Shown piece by piece: positions 53,462-62,145 of a stretch of DNA of 64,000 nucleotides. Origin of the DNA: Streptomyces sp. NBC_01463 (lineage in GTDB: Bacteria; Actinomycetota; Actinomycetes; Streptomycetales; Streptomycetaceae); contig CP109468.1 in NCBI GenBank assembly GCA_036227345.1, positions 1,612,001 to 1,676,000 on the forward strand. Reading direction: 5' to 3'. Below the pieces are notes generated by a model that saw only the letters and a list, made by a program, of their open reading frames with translations, had not been told where the DNA came from and searched no databases. Numbering within the stretch: position 1 is the stretch's first letter; the number at the start of each line of letters is the position of its first letter. The position numbers and the translations under genes were made by a program.

Positions 53462-54490
53462 TCACCCGGAGGATTCTGTTTCCGGCACGGTGCTTCCCCG
53501 TACGAGCAGCCGGTGCGGAATCGTCAGAGTGGCCGCTGGGACGTCGTTGTGCGGGCTGTAGACGCGGTCCGCGAGGCATTGCAGGGCGCGCTGGGCGATC
53601 TGCTGCTTGTCGGGTGAGACGGTAGTCAGGGCCGGGTGGCTGAAACGACCGTCCTCGACGTCATCGAATCCGACGACGGCCAACTGTTCCGGCATGCGTA
53701 TGCCCTTGAGGTGCGCCACGTGCATGGCGCCCAGCGCCAGTTCGTCGCTGAACGCGAACACGGCGTCGGGGACGGTGCCGCCGTCGAGCAGTTCTGTCAT
53801 GGCCCGGGCGCCGTCCTCCCGGTGCAGTGAGGTCACGCTCCGCTCCCATTCCGGCCTGGGCGGGATGCCGGCCCGCTCCAGCGCCCTGCGATAGCCCTCA
53901 GCGCGCTGTTGTGCAGTCCCGTTTCGCAGGTGCGGCTGCAGCCCGATCGCCGCAACTCGTCGACGCCCCAAGCTCAGCAGATGAGTGGTCGCCTCGTCAG
54001 CAGCAGCCACATTGTCCACCGCCACATGGTCCGCCTTGCCCTGGGCATTGCGTTCGCCGAGCATCACGATGGGCAGGGTGTTTGCGGTGGCAGTCAATTC
54101 ATCTGCGCTCAGAGCCCACGGACTGATGATCAGTCCGTCCATCACCCGGCCGCTGTCGCCGGTCAGCAGTCGTCGTTCGAACTCGGCGTTGCCCCGCGTC
54201 TGCTCGATGATCACCGTCCACGAACGGAGACGTGCTTCGTCGACCAGCAGCCCGGCAAGCTCTCCGAAGTAGGGCGAGTGGAACTCCGGGATGGCCAGCC
54301 CGATGATTCCGGTGCGGCCGGCCCGCAGGCTGCGAGCCGCCAGGTTGGGGCGATACCCCAGCTCGTCGATCGCCTCCTGCACCCGCTGGCGCGTCTGCGC
54401 CGCGACCCGGGCAGATCCGTTGACCACGTTCGACACGGTCCGCGCCGAGACACCGGCACGCGCCGCCACGTCCTTCAAGCTGCTGCTCAT
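53462..54490 (-). CDS. LacI-family transcriptional regulator
   Basis: A 342-residue regulator. The HTH plus hinge are at 1-60 (LKDVAARAGVSARTVSNVVNGSARVAAQTRQRVQEAIDELGYRPN), followed by a periplasmic-binding-protein-like effector domain with IGLAIPEFHSPYFGELAGLL, DGLIISPW and VVGFDDVEDGRFSHPALTTV. Divergent from a PhyH dioxygenase gene and a broken sugar-porter gene, with a near-perfect operator at 54543-54568. The effector is perhaps a sugar-like molecule. Confidence 0.93.
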   Translation of the reverse strand: MSSSLKDVAARAGVSARTVSNVVNGSARVAAQTRQRVQEAIDELGYRPNLAARSLRAGRTGIIGLAIPEFHSPYFGELAGLLVDEARLRSWTVIIEQTRGNAEFERRLLTGDSGRVMDGLIISPWALSADELTATANTLPIVMLGERNAQGKADHVAVDNVAAADEATTHLLSLGRRRVAAIGLQPHLRNGTAQQRAEGYRRALERAGIPPRPEWERSVTSLHREDGARAMTELLDGGTVPDAVFAFSDELALGAMHVAHLKGIRMPEQLAVVGFDDVEDGRFSHPALTTVSPDKQQIAQRALQCLADRVYSPHNDVPAATLTIPHRLLVRGSTVPETESSG

Positions 54491-54542
54491 CCGCCCATCG
54501 TGACACGCCTCGCCAGGCTCGGATGAATCTCGCGAGAAACTA

Positions 54543-54568
54543 TTGCAACGTTGAAATCAACGATGCAA
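54543..54568. promoter_or_regulatory. LacI-type operator between lacI-like and phyH-like genes
   Basis: TTGCAACGTTGA-AA-TCAACGATGCAA is a 12-bp inverted repeat with a single mismatched pair and the CG-centred half sites typical of LacI-family operators. It is placed to control both divergent genes (starts 54490 and 54601). Confidence 0.8.
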
Positions 54569-54600
54569 CATAGCGGGTGACCCCACTGCAAGGAGGACGC

Positions 54601-55452
54601 ATGAGCCCGCACCCGTACCCCGGCGTCACGCTGACCGACCTCGACGTCGATGTGTCGTCCGACGTCACGGCTCTCTACTCGGACGGCATCACAGCCCATA
54701 AGGGCGCCTTCCTCCCGGAGTGGGCAGACCGGCTCCGCGAGGACATAGAGGCGGCCTTCCAGGAGGCCTTCGCCCGACCTGGAGGTGCAGTCGGCCGGGG
54801 CCCGCACCGCTACTACGTGGAAATCCACCCCGAGCAGCTCCGCGGCTTCGTCGACCTTGTCGACCACCCGTGGGTGCGGTCGGTCTGTACCGCCGCCCTC
54901 GGCCCCGATTACCGCATCGTCGAGCTGGGCTTCGACGTGCCGCTCGAAGGCGCCGTCAACCAGCCCTGGCACCGGGACTTCCCCATGCCGGAGGAGACCC
55001 GCGCCGAGGGACGGCTGACCTCGCTCGCCTTCAACGTGACCGCAGTGGACACGGAGGAGGACATGGGGCCCTTCGAGATCGCGCCGGGCACCCAGTGGGA
55101 CGACAGCCCGGAGTTCGGGCACGGCATGTTCCCGCCCCGCTCCCACTACGCGCGCTACGAGAAGCGGGCCGTGCGCAAGTTTCCTCGCCGGGGGGACATT
55201 TCCGCCCGCACCGCGCTCACCATCCACCGCGGCACCAAGAACAACTCCTCGAAGTCCCGCCCCGTGCTCGTCCTGGGAGTCGACGGCCCCGAAGCCGCCA
55301 ACGGCGACCGACACGACACCGCCGTGACCCGCGCCTACTGGGAAGCACTTCCGGAGCGCGTCCGGCGCCACCTCGACTGCGCGGTCGTCGACGTGTTGGA
55401 GCCGGTGACGCAAAAGCACACCATCGAGGGCCTGGTCATGGGCGACGCCTAA
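54601..55452 (+). CDS. Phytanoyl-CoA dioxygenase (PhyH)-family Fe(II)/2-oxoglutarate oxygenase
   Basis: A 283-residue double-stranded-beta-helix oxygenase. The HxD iron motif is in QPWHRDFPMP and the distal His with the 2-oxoglutarate Arg is in TIHRGTKNNSSKSRP. ATG 54601 has AAGGAGG upstream. The remnant of a sugar-porter MFS gene directly follows, and the LacI regulator is divergent. The cassette therefore once paired oxidation with uptake of a polyol, sugar or related metabolite. The substrate is unknown. Confidence 0.88.
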   Translation: MSPHPYPGVTLTDLDVDVSSDVTALYSDGITAHKGAFLPEWADRLREDIEAAFQEAFARPGGAVGRGPHRYYVEIHPEQLRGFVDLVDHPWVRSVCTAALGPDYRIVELGFDVPLEGAVNQPWHRDFPMPEETRAEGRLTSLAFNVTAVDTEEDMGPFEIAPGTQWDDSPEFGHGMFPPRSHYARYEKRAVRKFPRRGDISARTALTIHRGTKNNSSKSRPVLVLGVDGPEAANGDRHDTAVTRAYWEALPERVRRHLDCAVVDVLEPVTQKHTIEGLVMGDA

Positions 55453-55453
55453 A

Positions 55454-56005
55454 GTGACCACCCGAGTACGGCAGACAGAGTAGGCACGACTGGTCCGCCG
55501 AGGATTCCGGCCGCGGTCTACGCCGTTTCGGCCTTGGCCGCCTTGGGCGGTCTGCTCTTCGGGTACGACACGGGCGTCATCTCCGGCGCCTTGCCGCATC
55601 TGCGTGACGACTTGGGTCTCAGTGCTCACGAGCAGGAGATCGTCGTCAGCGTCATCCTGCTCGGTGCGATGGCAGGAGCCCTGGTGTCAGGGCGCCTCGC
55701 CGTGGTCCACGGCCGCCGCAAGGTGGTCATCGCGGTTGCGGCGGTCTTCGCGGTGGGTGCGGCAGCCGCGGCCGCGGCACCGGGGGTGGGCATCCTCATC
55801 ACGGCCAGATTCGTGCTCGGGCTGGCGGTGGGCGGTGCGTCCAACATGGTGCCGGTCCACATTGCCGAGGTCGCACCAGCCCGGATCCGGGGCCGGCTCA
55901 TGGTTCTGTTACGGCTCATGGCCGCCGCCAGACAGCTCATCGCCTATCTCTGCGGGTGGGCGCTGTCGGACCACGGCGGCTGGCGTCTCATGTTTGCGCC
56001 ACTCT
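55454..56005 (+). pseudogene. Sugar-porter MFS transporter, frameshifted and truncated
   Basis: The region AAVYAVSALAALGGLLFGYDTG through GRRKVVIAVAAVFAVG and RFVLGLAVGGASNMVPVHIAE is the N-terminal five helices of a sugar/polyol:proton symporter. A GTG at 55454 begins a plausible N-terminus (TTRVRQTE) but hits TAG at once and is out of frame with the rest. The homology ends near 56005 (WRLMF), about one third of the normal length. The next 150 bp are unrelated. Not functional. Confidence 0.85.
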
Positions 56006-56153
56006 TGTACGGTCGGGGGACTGTCGCCGATGTTGCAGAGGGTTGCAACCAATCCGTGGAGTTGCGGCGCCGCGACTCCGGCGACGGCACGATGAATCCG
56101 GTGACCCTTGGCACGGAAGCTCGCCCGGACAGGACCAGCCAGGTGACCGTTCG

Positions 56154-56819
56154 TCAGGCTCGACGGTAGCTGAGAGTGAACAGACCGCCGTCCGGATCCT
56201 GGAGGGTCCGCGAGAACCCCTTCGGCGACCAGGAAGCTGCTGAAGCCTGAGGCCTGGTTCCTCCGGCTCCGATCGCCGCGGCAACGGCACGCTCGACGTC
56301 GTCAACGGGGAAGTTCACAAGCCACCGTGGCCGGAGCGGGGGCTGCTCAGCACTCGGCGCCCCGCCCCCGCACAGGGACAAGACGACTTGACCGCCTTGT
56401 TCGACCATGACATGTCCATCCCGGTAGGAAACTTCCATGTCGGCTTTCGTGGGCCAGTCGAAGACCGGGCCGTAAAACTTTGCTGCGTCGAAGACGTCTC
56501 GGGTCTGCAGATCGAGCCGAGCAGGGGCACCTCCCCCCTCGCCGGACACCCAGGCCGGGCCCGGACCTTCCCAGAAGCCGAAGGTGGCACCGTCGGGGTC
56601 GGCGGCCAGCCCAGCACGCCCTTGGCCCAACGGAATGGGGCCCACCGCGAGGGTGGCGCCTCGCTCCCGGATCCGCGCTGCAGCCGCATCGGCATCGCGC
56701 ACGGAGAAATACGGCGTCCACACCGGGGACGGGGCCAGCCCGGGCCGGCGCTCGCCGATGCCTGCCACCGGCACGCCACCGGCCGACGCGACAGCCAACT
56801 GAGCCTCTTCCAACCTCAT
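56154..56819 (-). pseudogene. Two-domain VOC-family protein, 5'-truncated by IS5
   Basis: Two glyoxalase-like modules remain: WTPYFSVRDADAAAARIRERGATL with ADPDGATFGFWEG, and LQTRDVFDAAKFYGPVFDW with LQDPDGGLFTLSY. The first beta-alpha unit of module one is missing; coding begins MRLEEAQLAVA at the very point where the upstream transposase ends (the ATG overlaps its TGA). VOC proteins include antibiotic-binding and dioxygenase members; this one is probably dead. Confidence 0.8.
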
Positions 56820-57586
56820 GCTGACGCGTGTTGAAGGACGAGGACGGCCTTCACGATGTTGGTGATGCGGTTGGTGCTGCAGCGGAGTTTCCGCAGGAGG
56901 TGCCAGCCCTTGAGGGTGGCCATGGCCTGCTCGCCAAGACAACGGATCTTGGCGTGGGTGGTGTTGTGGCGGCCCTTCCACTGCTTGAGGTGGCGGCCTC
57001 GAAACGGGGCCGGACGGGCCTGCCGGCTGCTTGGTATGCCTTGTCCGCCCAGCACTTGAGGCCCGCTGCGGCGAGTGCGTCGATGATCCCGTGCTGCCGG
57101 GCGGCGGTCAGGTCGTGGGTCGAGCCGGGCAGAGCCGGTGAGGCCCACAGCAGACGGCCGAACGGATCGGTGAGGACCTGGACGTTCATGCCGTGGCGTT
57201 TGTGTTTCCCGGAGTAGTACGGAGTGTCGGCGGCGATGCGGTCGATGGGCAGCAGAGTGCCGTCGAGGATGACGAACGCCTTCGTCCGGATGGTCTTCAT
57301 CGCCTCGGTCAGGGTCGGGGCGAGGGCGGCCAAGACCTCGATGGCTTCATGTAGCGGAGACGGTGGCGATCCCGATGCCGAACCCGGTCGCGAGCTGGGC
57401 GTAGGTGTCGCCGCACCGCAGATGGGCCAGGGCGAGCAGGGCCTGACGTGCCACGGGAAGCCGTCGCCACCGCGTCCCGATGTCCCGACGCCTGGCCGTC
57501 AGCTGTCCGGCCAGGAACCGCAGGGTGTGGGTGGACAAGTCGATCGAGGACGGGTACACAAGCACGCGAAGCTCCCTGGCGGACAC
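56816..57586 (-). pseudogene. IS5-family transposase with two frameshifts
   Basis: Successive frames give VYPSSIDLSTHTLRFLAGQL, then AFVILDGTLLPIDRIAADTPY, YSGKHKRHGMNVQVLTDPFG and GSTHDLTAARQHGII, then HAKIRCLGEQAMATLKGWHLL, the DDE blocks of an IS5-type (IS1373-like) transposase. Frame is lost near 57345, with about 4 nt missing before EAIEVL/EAMKT, and near 57025, with a 1-nt deletion in the PVR-PFRGR region. Its 3' end abuts the truncated VOC gene. An inactive copy. Confidence 0.88.
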
Positions 57587-57730
57587 GGGTGATCTTGGTC
57601 GAGAACCCGTTTACCAGGAGCTTCGTCGCTGTGCAGGACTGTCCAACTCGCGCTCAGCGCCGCCAGCTTGGAAGAGACTCACTGGCGCGCCTGCGCACAG
57701 CGGACCGAATCCCGATCGCGAGCTCACACC

Positions 57731-58993
57731 TCACTGTCCCAGGGAGGCCAGGTCGATGGCGTCGGCCATCGCCCGGTATCCGGTGGGGTTGGGGTGGAGG
57801 TGATCGCCCATGTGCAGGTCTTCCATGATGCTGCCGGTGCCGTCGGGGTCCAGGGCGCACGCGAAGTCGACGACGGCGTCGTACTCGCCGCCGGTTTGGA
57901 TCCATTGGTTGACCCGGCTGCGGATCTCTTCGCCTGCAGGGGTCCAGCCGGCCGCGCCCCGGTAGGGGGTGAGCGTGGCGCCGACGGCCCTGACTCCGCG
58001 GGCGTGGGCGGCGCGGATCAGTGTGCGGTGCCCCTCGATCAGCTGCCGCGCGGTGACCGGCGTGGCCTCAGGGCTGGTGCTGCGCGCCGGTTCAAAGGTT
58101 TGCTGGATGTCGTTGATGCCCATCAGCACGATCACGGTGCCGACGCGGGGCTGGTCGAGGACGTCCCGAGCGAATCGCGCGATACCGGCGTCACCGCCGA
58201 GGGCCGCGTCCGTGAGGAGCTTGTTGGAGCCGATGCCGGCGTTCAGTACCGGGCGGGGCAGGGCGGCGGTGAACAGGCGTTGGGCGAGGAGGTCGGGGTA
58301 GCGGTCGTGGCGGTCGATGGTCGCACCGAACCCGTCGGTGAGGGAGTCGCCGAAGGTGACAACCGCGGAGGGCAGGCGGTGCTTGCCCGAGGTCTCGACG
58401 CCTTCGAGGAAGTACCAGGATCCGTAGGCGGGCTGGACCTTGTCGGTGTAGGCGGCAGCGGCCGGGTCGCGGTGGTGGTCACCGGCTGCCCGGTAGGTGG
58501 TGGCCATGGACAGCTGATGGTACGTAGCCGGTCCGGTGGCCTCCTTGAAGTACAGGCTGATGGTGAGCTGGTCGAGCGGTTCGGTGGGCAGGGCGACCGG
58601 GTCGCTGACGGCGCGTCCCTTCGCGGGGATGGTGGTGGAGGGGAGGCCGGCGAAGCGCAGCGTGCGCAAGGTGCCCGGGCGCACGGCCGCGGCGCCGCCG
58701 GTACCGCCGATACTCGCGCCGGTCAGGCGCAGTGGTGTGTGGCTGTAGGCGTTGGAGAGGCGGATTCTGACCTGGGTGCCGCCGGTGTGGACTCGGATGA
58801 CTTGACGGAGCGACTGGTTCATGAAGCCCTGCTCGGCCCAGGTTTCGAACCATGGCGCGGCGGAGGGCCGCATGACCGAAGTGGTCCACGCGCCGTGCCA
58901 GGCGACTGGGCCGGAAGCCGGGAACATGGCCTCGAAGGAGGAGGCGGTCGTGGCGTGCGTGAGGGCGGGCGGGCTGGGTTCGGGTGAACTCAT
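57731..58993 (-). CDS. SGNH/GDSL hydrolase
   Basis: 420 residues. The N-terminal beta-sandwich (about 30-190: RVHTGGTQVRIRLSNAYSHTPLRL) precedes an SGNH catalytic domain: VVTFGDSLTDGFG (nucleophile Ser), NAGIGSNKLL, GTVIVLMGINDIQ and the C-terminal DHLHPNPTGYRAMADAI with Asp/His. There is no signal peptide, unlike most secreted members. The architecture matches two-domain rhamnogalacturonan-acetylesterase-like SGNH proteins of actinomycetes. It lies 109 bp downstream of the AhpD-like gene and may belong to the ECF41 unit. Confidence 0.88.
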   Translation of the reverse strand: MSSPEPSPPALTHATTASSFEAMFPASGPVAWHGAWTTSVMRPSAAPWFETWAEQGFMNQSLRQVIRVHTGGTQVRIRLSNAYSHTPLRLTGASIGGTGGAAAVRPGTLRTLRFAGLPSTTIPAKGRAVSDPVALPTEPLDQLTISLYFKEATGPATYHQLSMATTYRAAGDHHRDPAAAAYTDKVQPAYGSWYFLEGVETSGKHRLPSAVVTFGDSLTDGFGATIDRHDRYPDLLAQRLFTAALPRPVLNAGIGSNKLLTDAALGGDAGIARFARDVLDQPRVGTVIVLMGINDIQQTFEPARSTSPEATPVTARQLIEGHRTLIRAAHARGVRAVGATLTPYRGAAGWTPAGEEIRSRVNQWIQTGGEYDAVVDFACALDPDGTGSIMEDLHMGDHLHPNPTGYRAMADAIDLASLGQ

Positions 58994-59102
58994 AGCGGAA
59001 TGCTCTTCCTTCCGGGCTGGCTGGGTGAAGCGGGCTGGCCCTGGCGGGCCCGGCGGCGATCGGTCTTGGCGGTGCGCCGGGCCCGCAGGGCTGTGCCCCG
59101 GG

Positions 59103-59618
59103 CTAATCGGTCGTGGACGTGCGCCACTGATCGGCCATGGAGACACCGGGCAGGGGCTTGCCGATCACGGCGAGAGGGATGAAGAAGTTGACCTGCCCGA
59201 TCGCCATGGCGAGGGTGGCCAGCGCCCTGTCGTCGTAGTGCTCGGCTGCCCGCGCGTACAGGCCGTCCGGGACTCGCTCGCTGCACCCGCCGGGCGTAAG
59301 GACGGCTTCCACCAACTCCAGGGCCACCCGCTCGGCCTGATTGAAGTAGGGGGCGTCCTTCCAGGAGACGACGGCGGCGATCTTCTCCTCCAGTACTCCC
59401 GCGCGGCGGGCGTTCGCGGTGTGCATCACCGTCAGGTACGTGTTCCCGGCTAGCTGCCCGGCGCGCAGGTGGACCAGGGTGACGGTGCTCCGGGGCACCG
59501 CCCCATTGGCGATGATCTTGAAGAGAGCGGTGCTGACGTCGCCGAGTTCGGGGACCAGCTGCTGCGGGTCGGAGAACCGGGAGGTGAGGCTGTCGAGGCT
59601 GGTCGCCATCGTGTCCAC
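59103..59618 (-). CDS. AhpD-like (carboxymuconolactone decarboxylase family) protein lacking the Cys pair
   Basis: A 171-residue protein with the AhpD helical core LAGNTYLTVMHTANARRAGVLEEKIAAVVSWKDAPYFNQAERVALELVEAVL. Where AhpD-like enzymes have C-x2-C-x3-H, this one has N-x2-L-x3-H: both redox cysteines are replaced while the histidine remains. GTG 59618 follows AAGGGA. It lies between an ECF41 sigma gene and the SGNH gene. AhpD-like proteins are the standard partners of ECF41 sigma factors, so it is the expected target gene. A dithiol peroxidase activity is not possible as encoded. Confidence 0.85.
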   Translation of the reverse strand: MDTMATSLDSLTSRFSDPQQLVPELGDVSTALFKIIANGAVPRSTVTLVHLRAGQLAGNTYLTVMHTANARRAGVLEEKIAAVVSWKDAPYFNQAERVALELVEAVLTPGGCSERVPDGLYARAAEHYDDRALATLAMAIGQVNFFIPLAVIGKPLPGVSMADQWRTSTTD

Positions 59619-59682
59619 AGGAGTATCCCTTTGTCAGTGCGGGCTGTTCGTCGCCCGGCTTTCTCGGCTGGTTCACTGCACT

Positions 59683-59709
59683 GACGACGCTCGCGGGGGG
59701 AAGGTGACC
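59683..59709 (-). promoter_or_regulatory. Candidate ECF41 promoter upstream of the AhpD-like gene
   Basis: On the minus strand, GGTCACC (59709-59703) and CGTC (59686-59683) are separated by 16 nt. Published ECF41 promoters have TGTCACA at -35 and CGTC at -10 with similar spacing. It lies 65 nt before the GTG start of the AhpD-like gene. Confidence 0.5.
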
Positions 59710-59820
59710 GGCAGACGCGGATCTCTTCAGCAGGTTGCGAGGCCGGTGCCGCACGCGCGTGGACCACAGACCCCGCCCAAGGACGACGGTCAGCGGGGCG
59801 GGGGCGGGTAGCCGAACAGG

Positions 59821-60720
59821 TCAGTCCTCGACGGACGCGAGGTCGAGCCGGGCAAGCCGCTGGGGGTCAGACAGGATGTCGATGGCGGCGATCCTGCCTT
59901 CGGTGATGGTGAAGCTCATGACGGACAGCGGCTGTCCGTCGAGGGAGTTGACCAGGCCCGCGAGGCCGTTGACCAGCGCCGGGCGAGTGGTGGCGGTGGT
60001 TGCCATCCGCTGGAAGGTATCAAGCCGGCCGGCGACCGCGGCGGCGCCGCGGTTGGTCCGCAGGCCCCCGGTGAGAGCACCGCCGTCCGCGCGCAGCACC
60101 ACGTCCGGGTCGAGGAGTGCGAGCAGCGCGTCGAAATCGCCGCCGCGGGCAGCGGTCAGAAAGGCGTCCACCACCCGGCGCTGATCGGCCCGATCCGGGT
60201 CGGGGGGCGGCGTCGTGCCGCGGACCCGCAGCCGGGCGCGGCTGGCCAGCTTCTTGGCCGTTGCGGGCGTGCGGTCGACGATCGGCGCGATTTCCTCGAA
60301 CGACAGCCCGAACAGGTCATGCAGCACGAACGCCAGCCGTTCCGCCGGGCTGAGCGAGTCCAGCACCACCAGCAGAGCCAGACCCACCGAGTCCGCCAGC
60401 AGCGCCTGCTGCTCGGGGCCAGCCCCGTCCGCACCGTCGCGGCTGAGCACAAGATCGGGCAGTCGCTGCTCCAACGGCTCCTCGCCGCGCCGTTTGCGCG
60501 CACGGAGCATGTCCAGACACACACGGCCGACCACCGTGGTCAGCCAGCCCCCAAGGTTGTCGATCCGGCTGTCGTCGGAGCCCGCCAGACGCAGCCAGGT
60601 CTCCTGGATCGCGTCGTCAGACTCGGCCAGGGAACCGAGCATGCGGTACGCCACCGCACGAAGATGCGGCCGGTGCTCCTCGAACCGCACGGCCAAGAAC
60701 TCAGGTGGATTCACGATCAC
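59821..60720 (-). CDS. sigJ: ECF41-group RNA polymerase sigma factor (SigJ-like)
   Basis: A 299-residue ECF sigma factor. Sigma2 (FEEHRPHLRAVAYRMLGSLAESDDAIQETWLRL) and sigma4 (LSPAERLAFVLHDLFGLSFEEIAPIVDRTPATAKKLASRARLRV) are followed by a fused SnoaL-like C-terminal domain of about 100 residues that replaces an anti-sigma factor. The usual DGGGK motif there appears as DGGAL. GTG 60720 or 60714 are possible starts, the latter being better spaced from GAGGGG. It lies directly upstream of the AhpD-like gene it should transcribe. Confidence 0.93.
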   Translation of the reverse strand: MIVNPPEFLAVRFEEHRPHLRAVAYRMLGSLAESDDAIQETWLRLAGSDDSRIDNLGGWLTTVVGRVCLDMLRARKRRGEEPLEQRLPDLVLSRDGADGAGPEQQALLADSVGLALLVVLDSLSPAERLAFVLHDLFGLSFEEIAPIVDRTPATAKKLASRARLRVRGTTPPPDPDRADQRRVVDAFLTAARGGDFDALLALLDPDVVLRADGGALTGGLRTNRGAAAVAGRLDTFQRMATTATTRPALVNGLAGLVNSLDGQPLSVMSFTITEGRIAAIDILSDPQRLARLDLASVED

Positions 60721-60814
60721 GAGCCCCTCCTCGACGGCATCGACTCCCTGACGTACCGCACCCCCGAAAGGTGACGCCGCACCCGCCGGTCTCGTTGCCC
60801 GGCAACACCGAAGG

Positions 60815-60915
60815 AGGTCGCCTTCAGCGTCGGCCTGGGCGAAGAGGGCGGTGAAGACCTTCTCCCAGGTGCCGTCAGCGGCCCATTTCCGCTGCCGGTT
60901 GTGGGCACCCTTCCA
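60815..60915 (-). pseudogene. Second IS5-type transposase remnant
   Basis: A fragment of about 33 residues, WKGAHNRQRKWAADGTWEKV then FTALFAQADAEGDL, matches the N-terminal region of a different IS5 subgroup. It has lost both ends; no start codon or DDE residues remain. Confidence 0.8.
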
Positions 60916-61243
60916 CGTCTTACGAGCCGGGCCATGAGGCCCTCGACTGGGTCATCGATCAAGCAAGGCTTGCTGACGCCCCCAGCCGGACGACGTGGCA
61001 GCCTGAGCCCGGGAGCGCCCGCGGGCTCACGCCACGTGGCGGTCGGCGCCGGACGCAGCCGCTGGATCCTCTCCCCCGGCTCAACCTTGCCCGGCCTGCG
61101 CGACCCTGAGGTTGTTTCGACTGATCAGGTGCGTTCCCGTAGCACGTCAGCGAGGTTCCACTCATTCGGTGCTGTCGACAGTAAGGGTTTGTCTTACAGG
61201 AGGACCTGCTCAGCCTCCGCCGTCCCCAGCCAACACATCGGTT
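60916..61243. other. Intergenic region between IS remnant and gntR
   Basis: 328 bp with no supported gene. Codon bias is lost and GC is somewhat lower around 61110-61240. It is probably island-border debris. No repeat pair or attachment site could be defined. Confidence 0.4.
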
Positions 61244-61936
61244 CTAGGCAGGCTTGCCGTGCTCGGCGAAGTAGGCGTCGAGCCATCTGCGCGCGGCTGT
61301 CACGTGCACGTACGCGGCACATTCGGCGCCATGGGGATCACCGGCCTCGATCGCCGTGAGGATGTTGTGGTGGTGCTGGACGGTCAGGTCGACTGCGTTG
61401 TCGCTGACGATGCCGCCCCACAGTCGCAGGCGCACGGTCTTGCTTGAAAGACCCTCGAGCAGGCTGATCAGCGTCTGGTTGCCTGTGGCGCGGACGATTT
61501 CCGCGTGGAACTCCAGATCCCCGTAGACCAGATCCTCGATCGATCTCTGTTCGCTGTGCCGTTCGTAGGCGGCGCGGATGCGGGCCAGACTTTCGGGAGT
61601 CATGCGGGTGACTGCCAGGCGCGTGGCCGCCGGTTCAAGGAGTTCCCGGGCTTCGACCACTTCCAGGAGCGTCTCGTCACGCATCACTTCCACGGCGAAG
61701 GCGATGCCCTCGAGGAGTTGAGCAGGCTGCAGTGAGCTGACATACGTCCCTGAACCATGACGGACATCAAGCACGCGCATCTGCTCAAGAACCCTGACCG
61801 CCTCCCGTAGCGAGCTACGGGACACACCGAGCTGCTCAGCGAAGTCGGACTCCTGCGGGAGCCGGTCCCCGGGAAGCAGACGCCCCTCGATGATCAGCTT
61901 CCGGACCTCGGCAACCACGCCGTCGATGACAGCCAC
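61244..61936 (-). CDS. GntR-family (FadR subfamily) regulator
   Basis: A 230-residue regulator. The winged HTH (LIIEGRLLPGDRLPQESDFAEQLGVSRSSLREAVRVLEQMRVL, then RHGSGTYVS) is followed by an all-helical FCD ligand domain with metal-type residues in LVYGDLEFHAEIVRATGN and VQHHHNILTAIEAGD. FadR/FCD members sense organic acids or sugar acids. GTG 61936 has GGAGGGG upstream. Divergent from a sugar ABC importer, with a 14-bp palindrome between the genes. Confidence 0.93.
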   Translation of the reverse strand: MAVIDGVVAEVRKLIIEGRLLPGDRLPQESDFAEQLGVSRSSLREAVRVLEQMRVLDVRHGSGTYVSSLQPAQLLEGIAFAVEVMRDETLLEVVEARELLEPAATRLAVTRMTPESLARIRAAYERHSEQRSIEDLVYGDLEFHAEIVRATGNQTLISLLEGLSSKTVRLRLWGGIVSDNAVDLTVQHHHNILTAIEAGDPHGAECAAYVHVTAARRWLDAYFAEHGKPA

Positions 61937-61952
61937 AGCCTACCCCTCCTAC

Positions 61953-61966
61953 ACATAACGTTATGT
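61953..61966. promoter_or_regulatory. GntR operator palindrome
   Basis: ACATAACGTTATGT is a perfect 14-bp palindrome, 16 bp upstream of the GntR start codon. It is AT-rich in GC-rich surroundings. It probably mediates autoregulation and control of the divergent importer, whose start is 180 bp away. Confidence 0.75.
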
Positions 61967-62145
61967 CGCGATTACGCCGTGCCACACGCGCCCCAACCCG
62001 GCGAAGTTCTCCGATGTCTTTAGGGCTCATCGTTGACATGAGCGTTCATTCGGGTGTCACATAGGCGCTCAGCGTACATGAGAGGTCGGAGAAGTCGCTC
62101 TGATGGCGCTCTCAGCTCATCCCGCCCTCCGAGGAAGAGAAGCAC

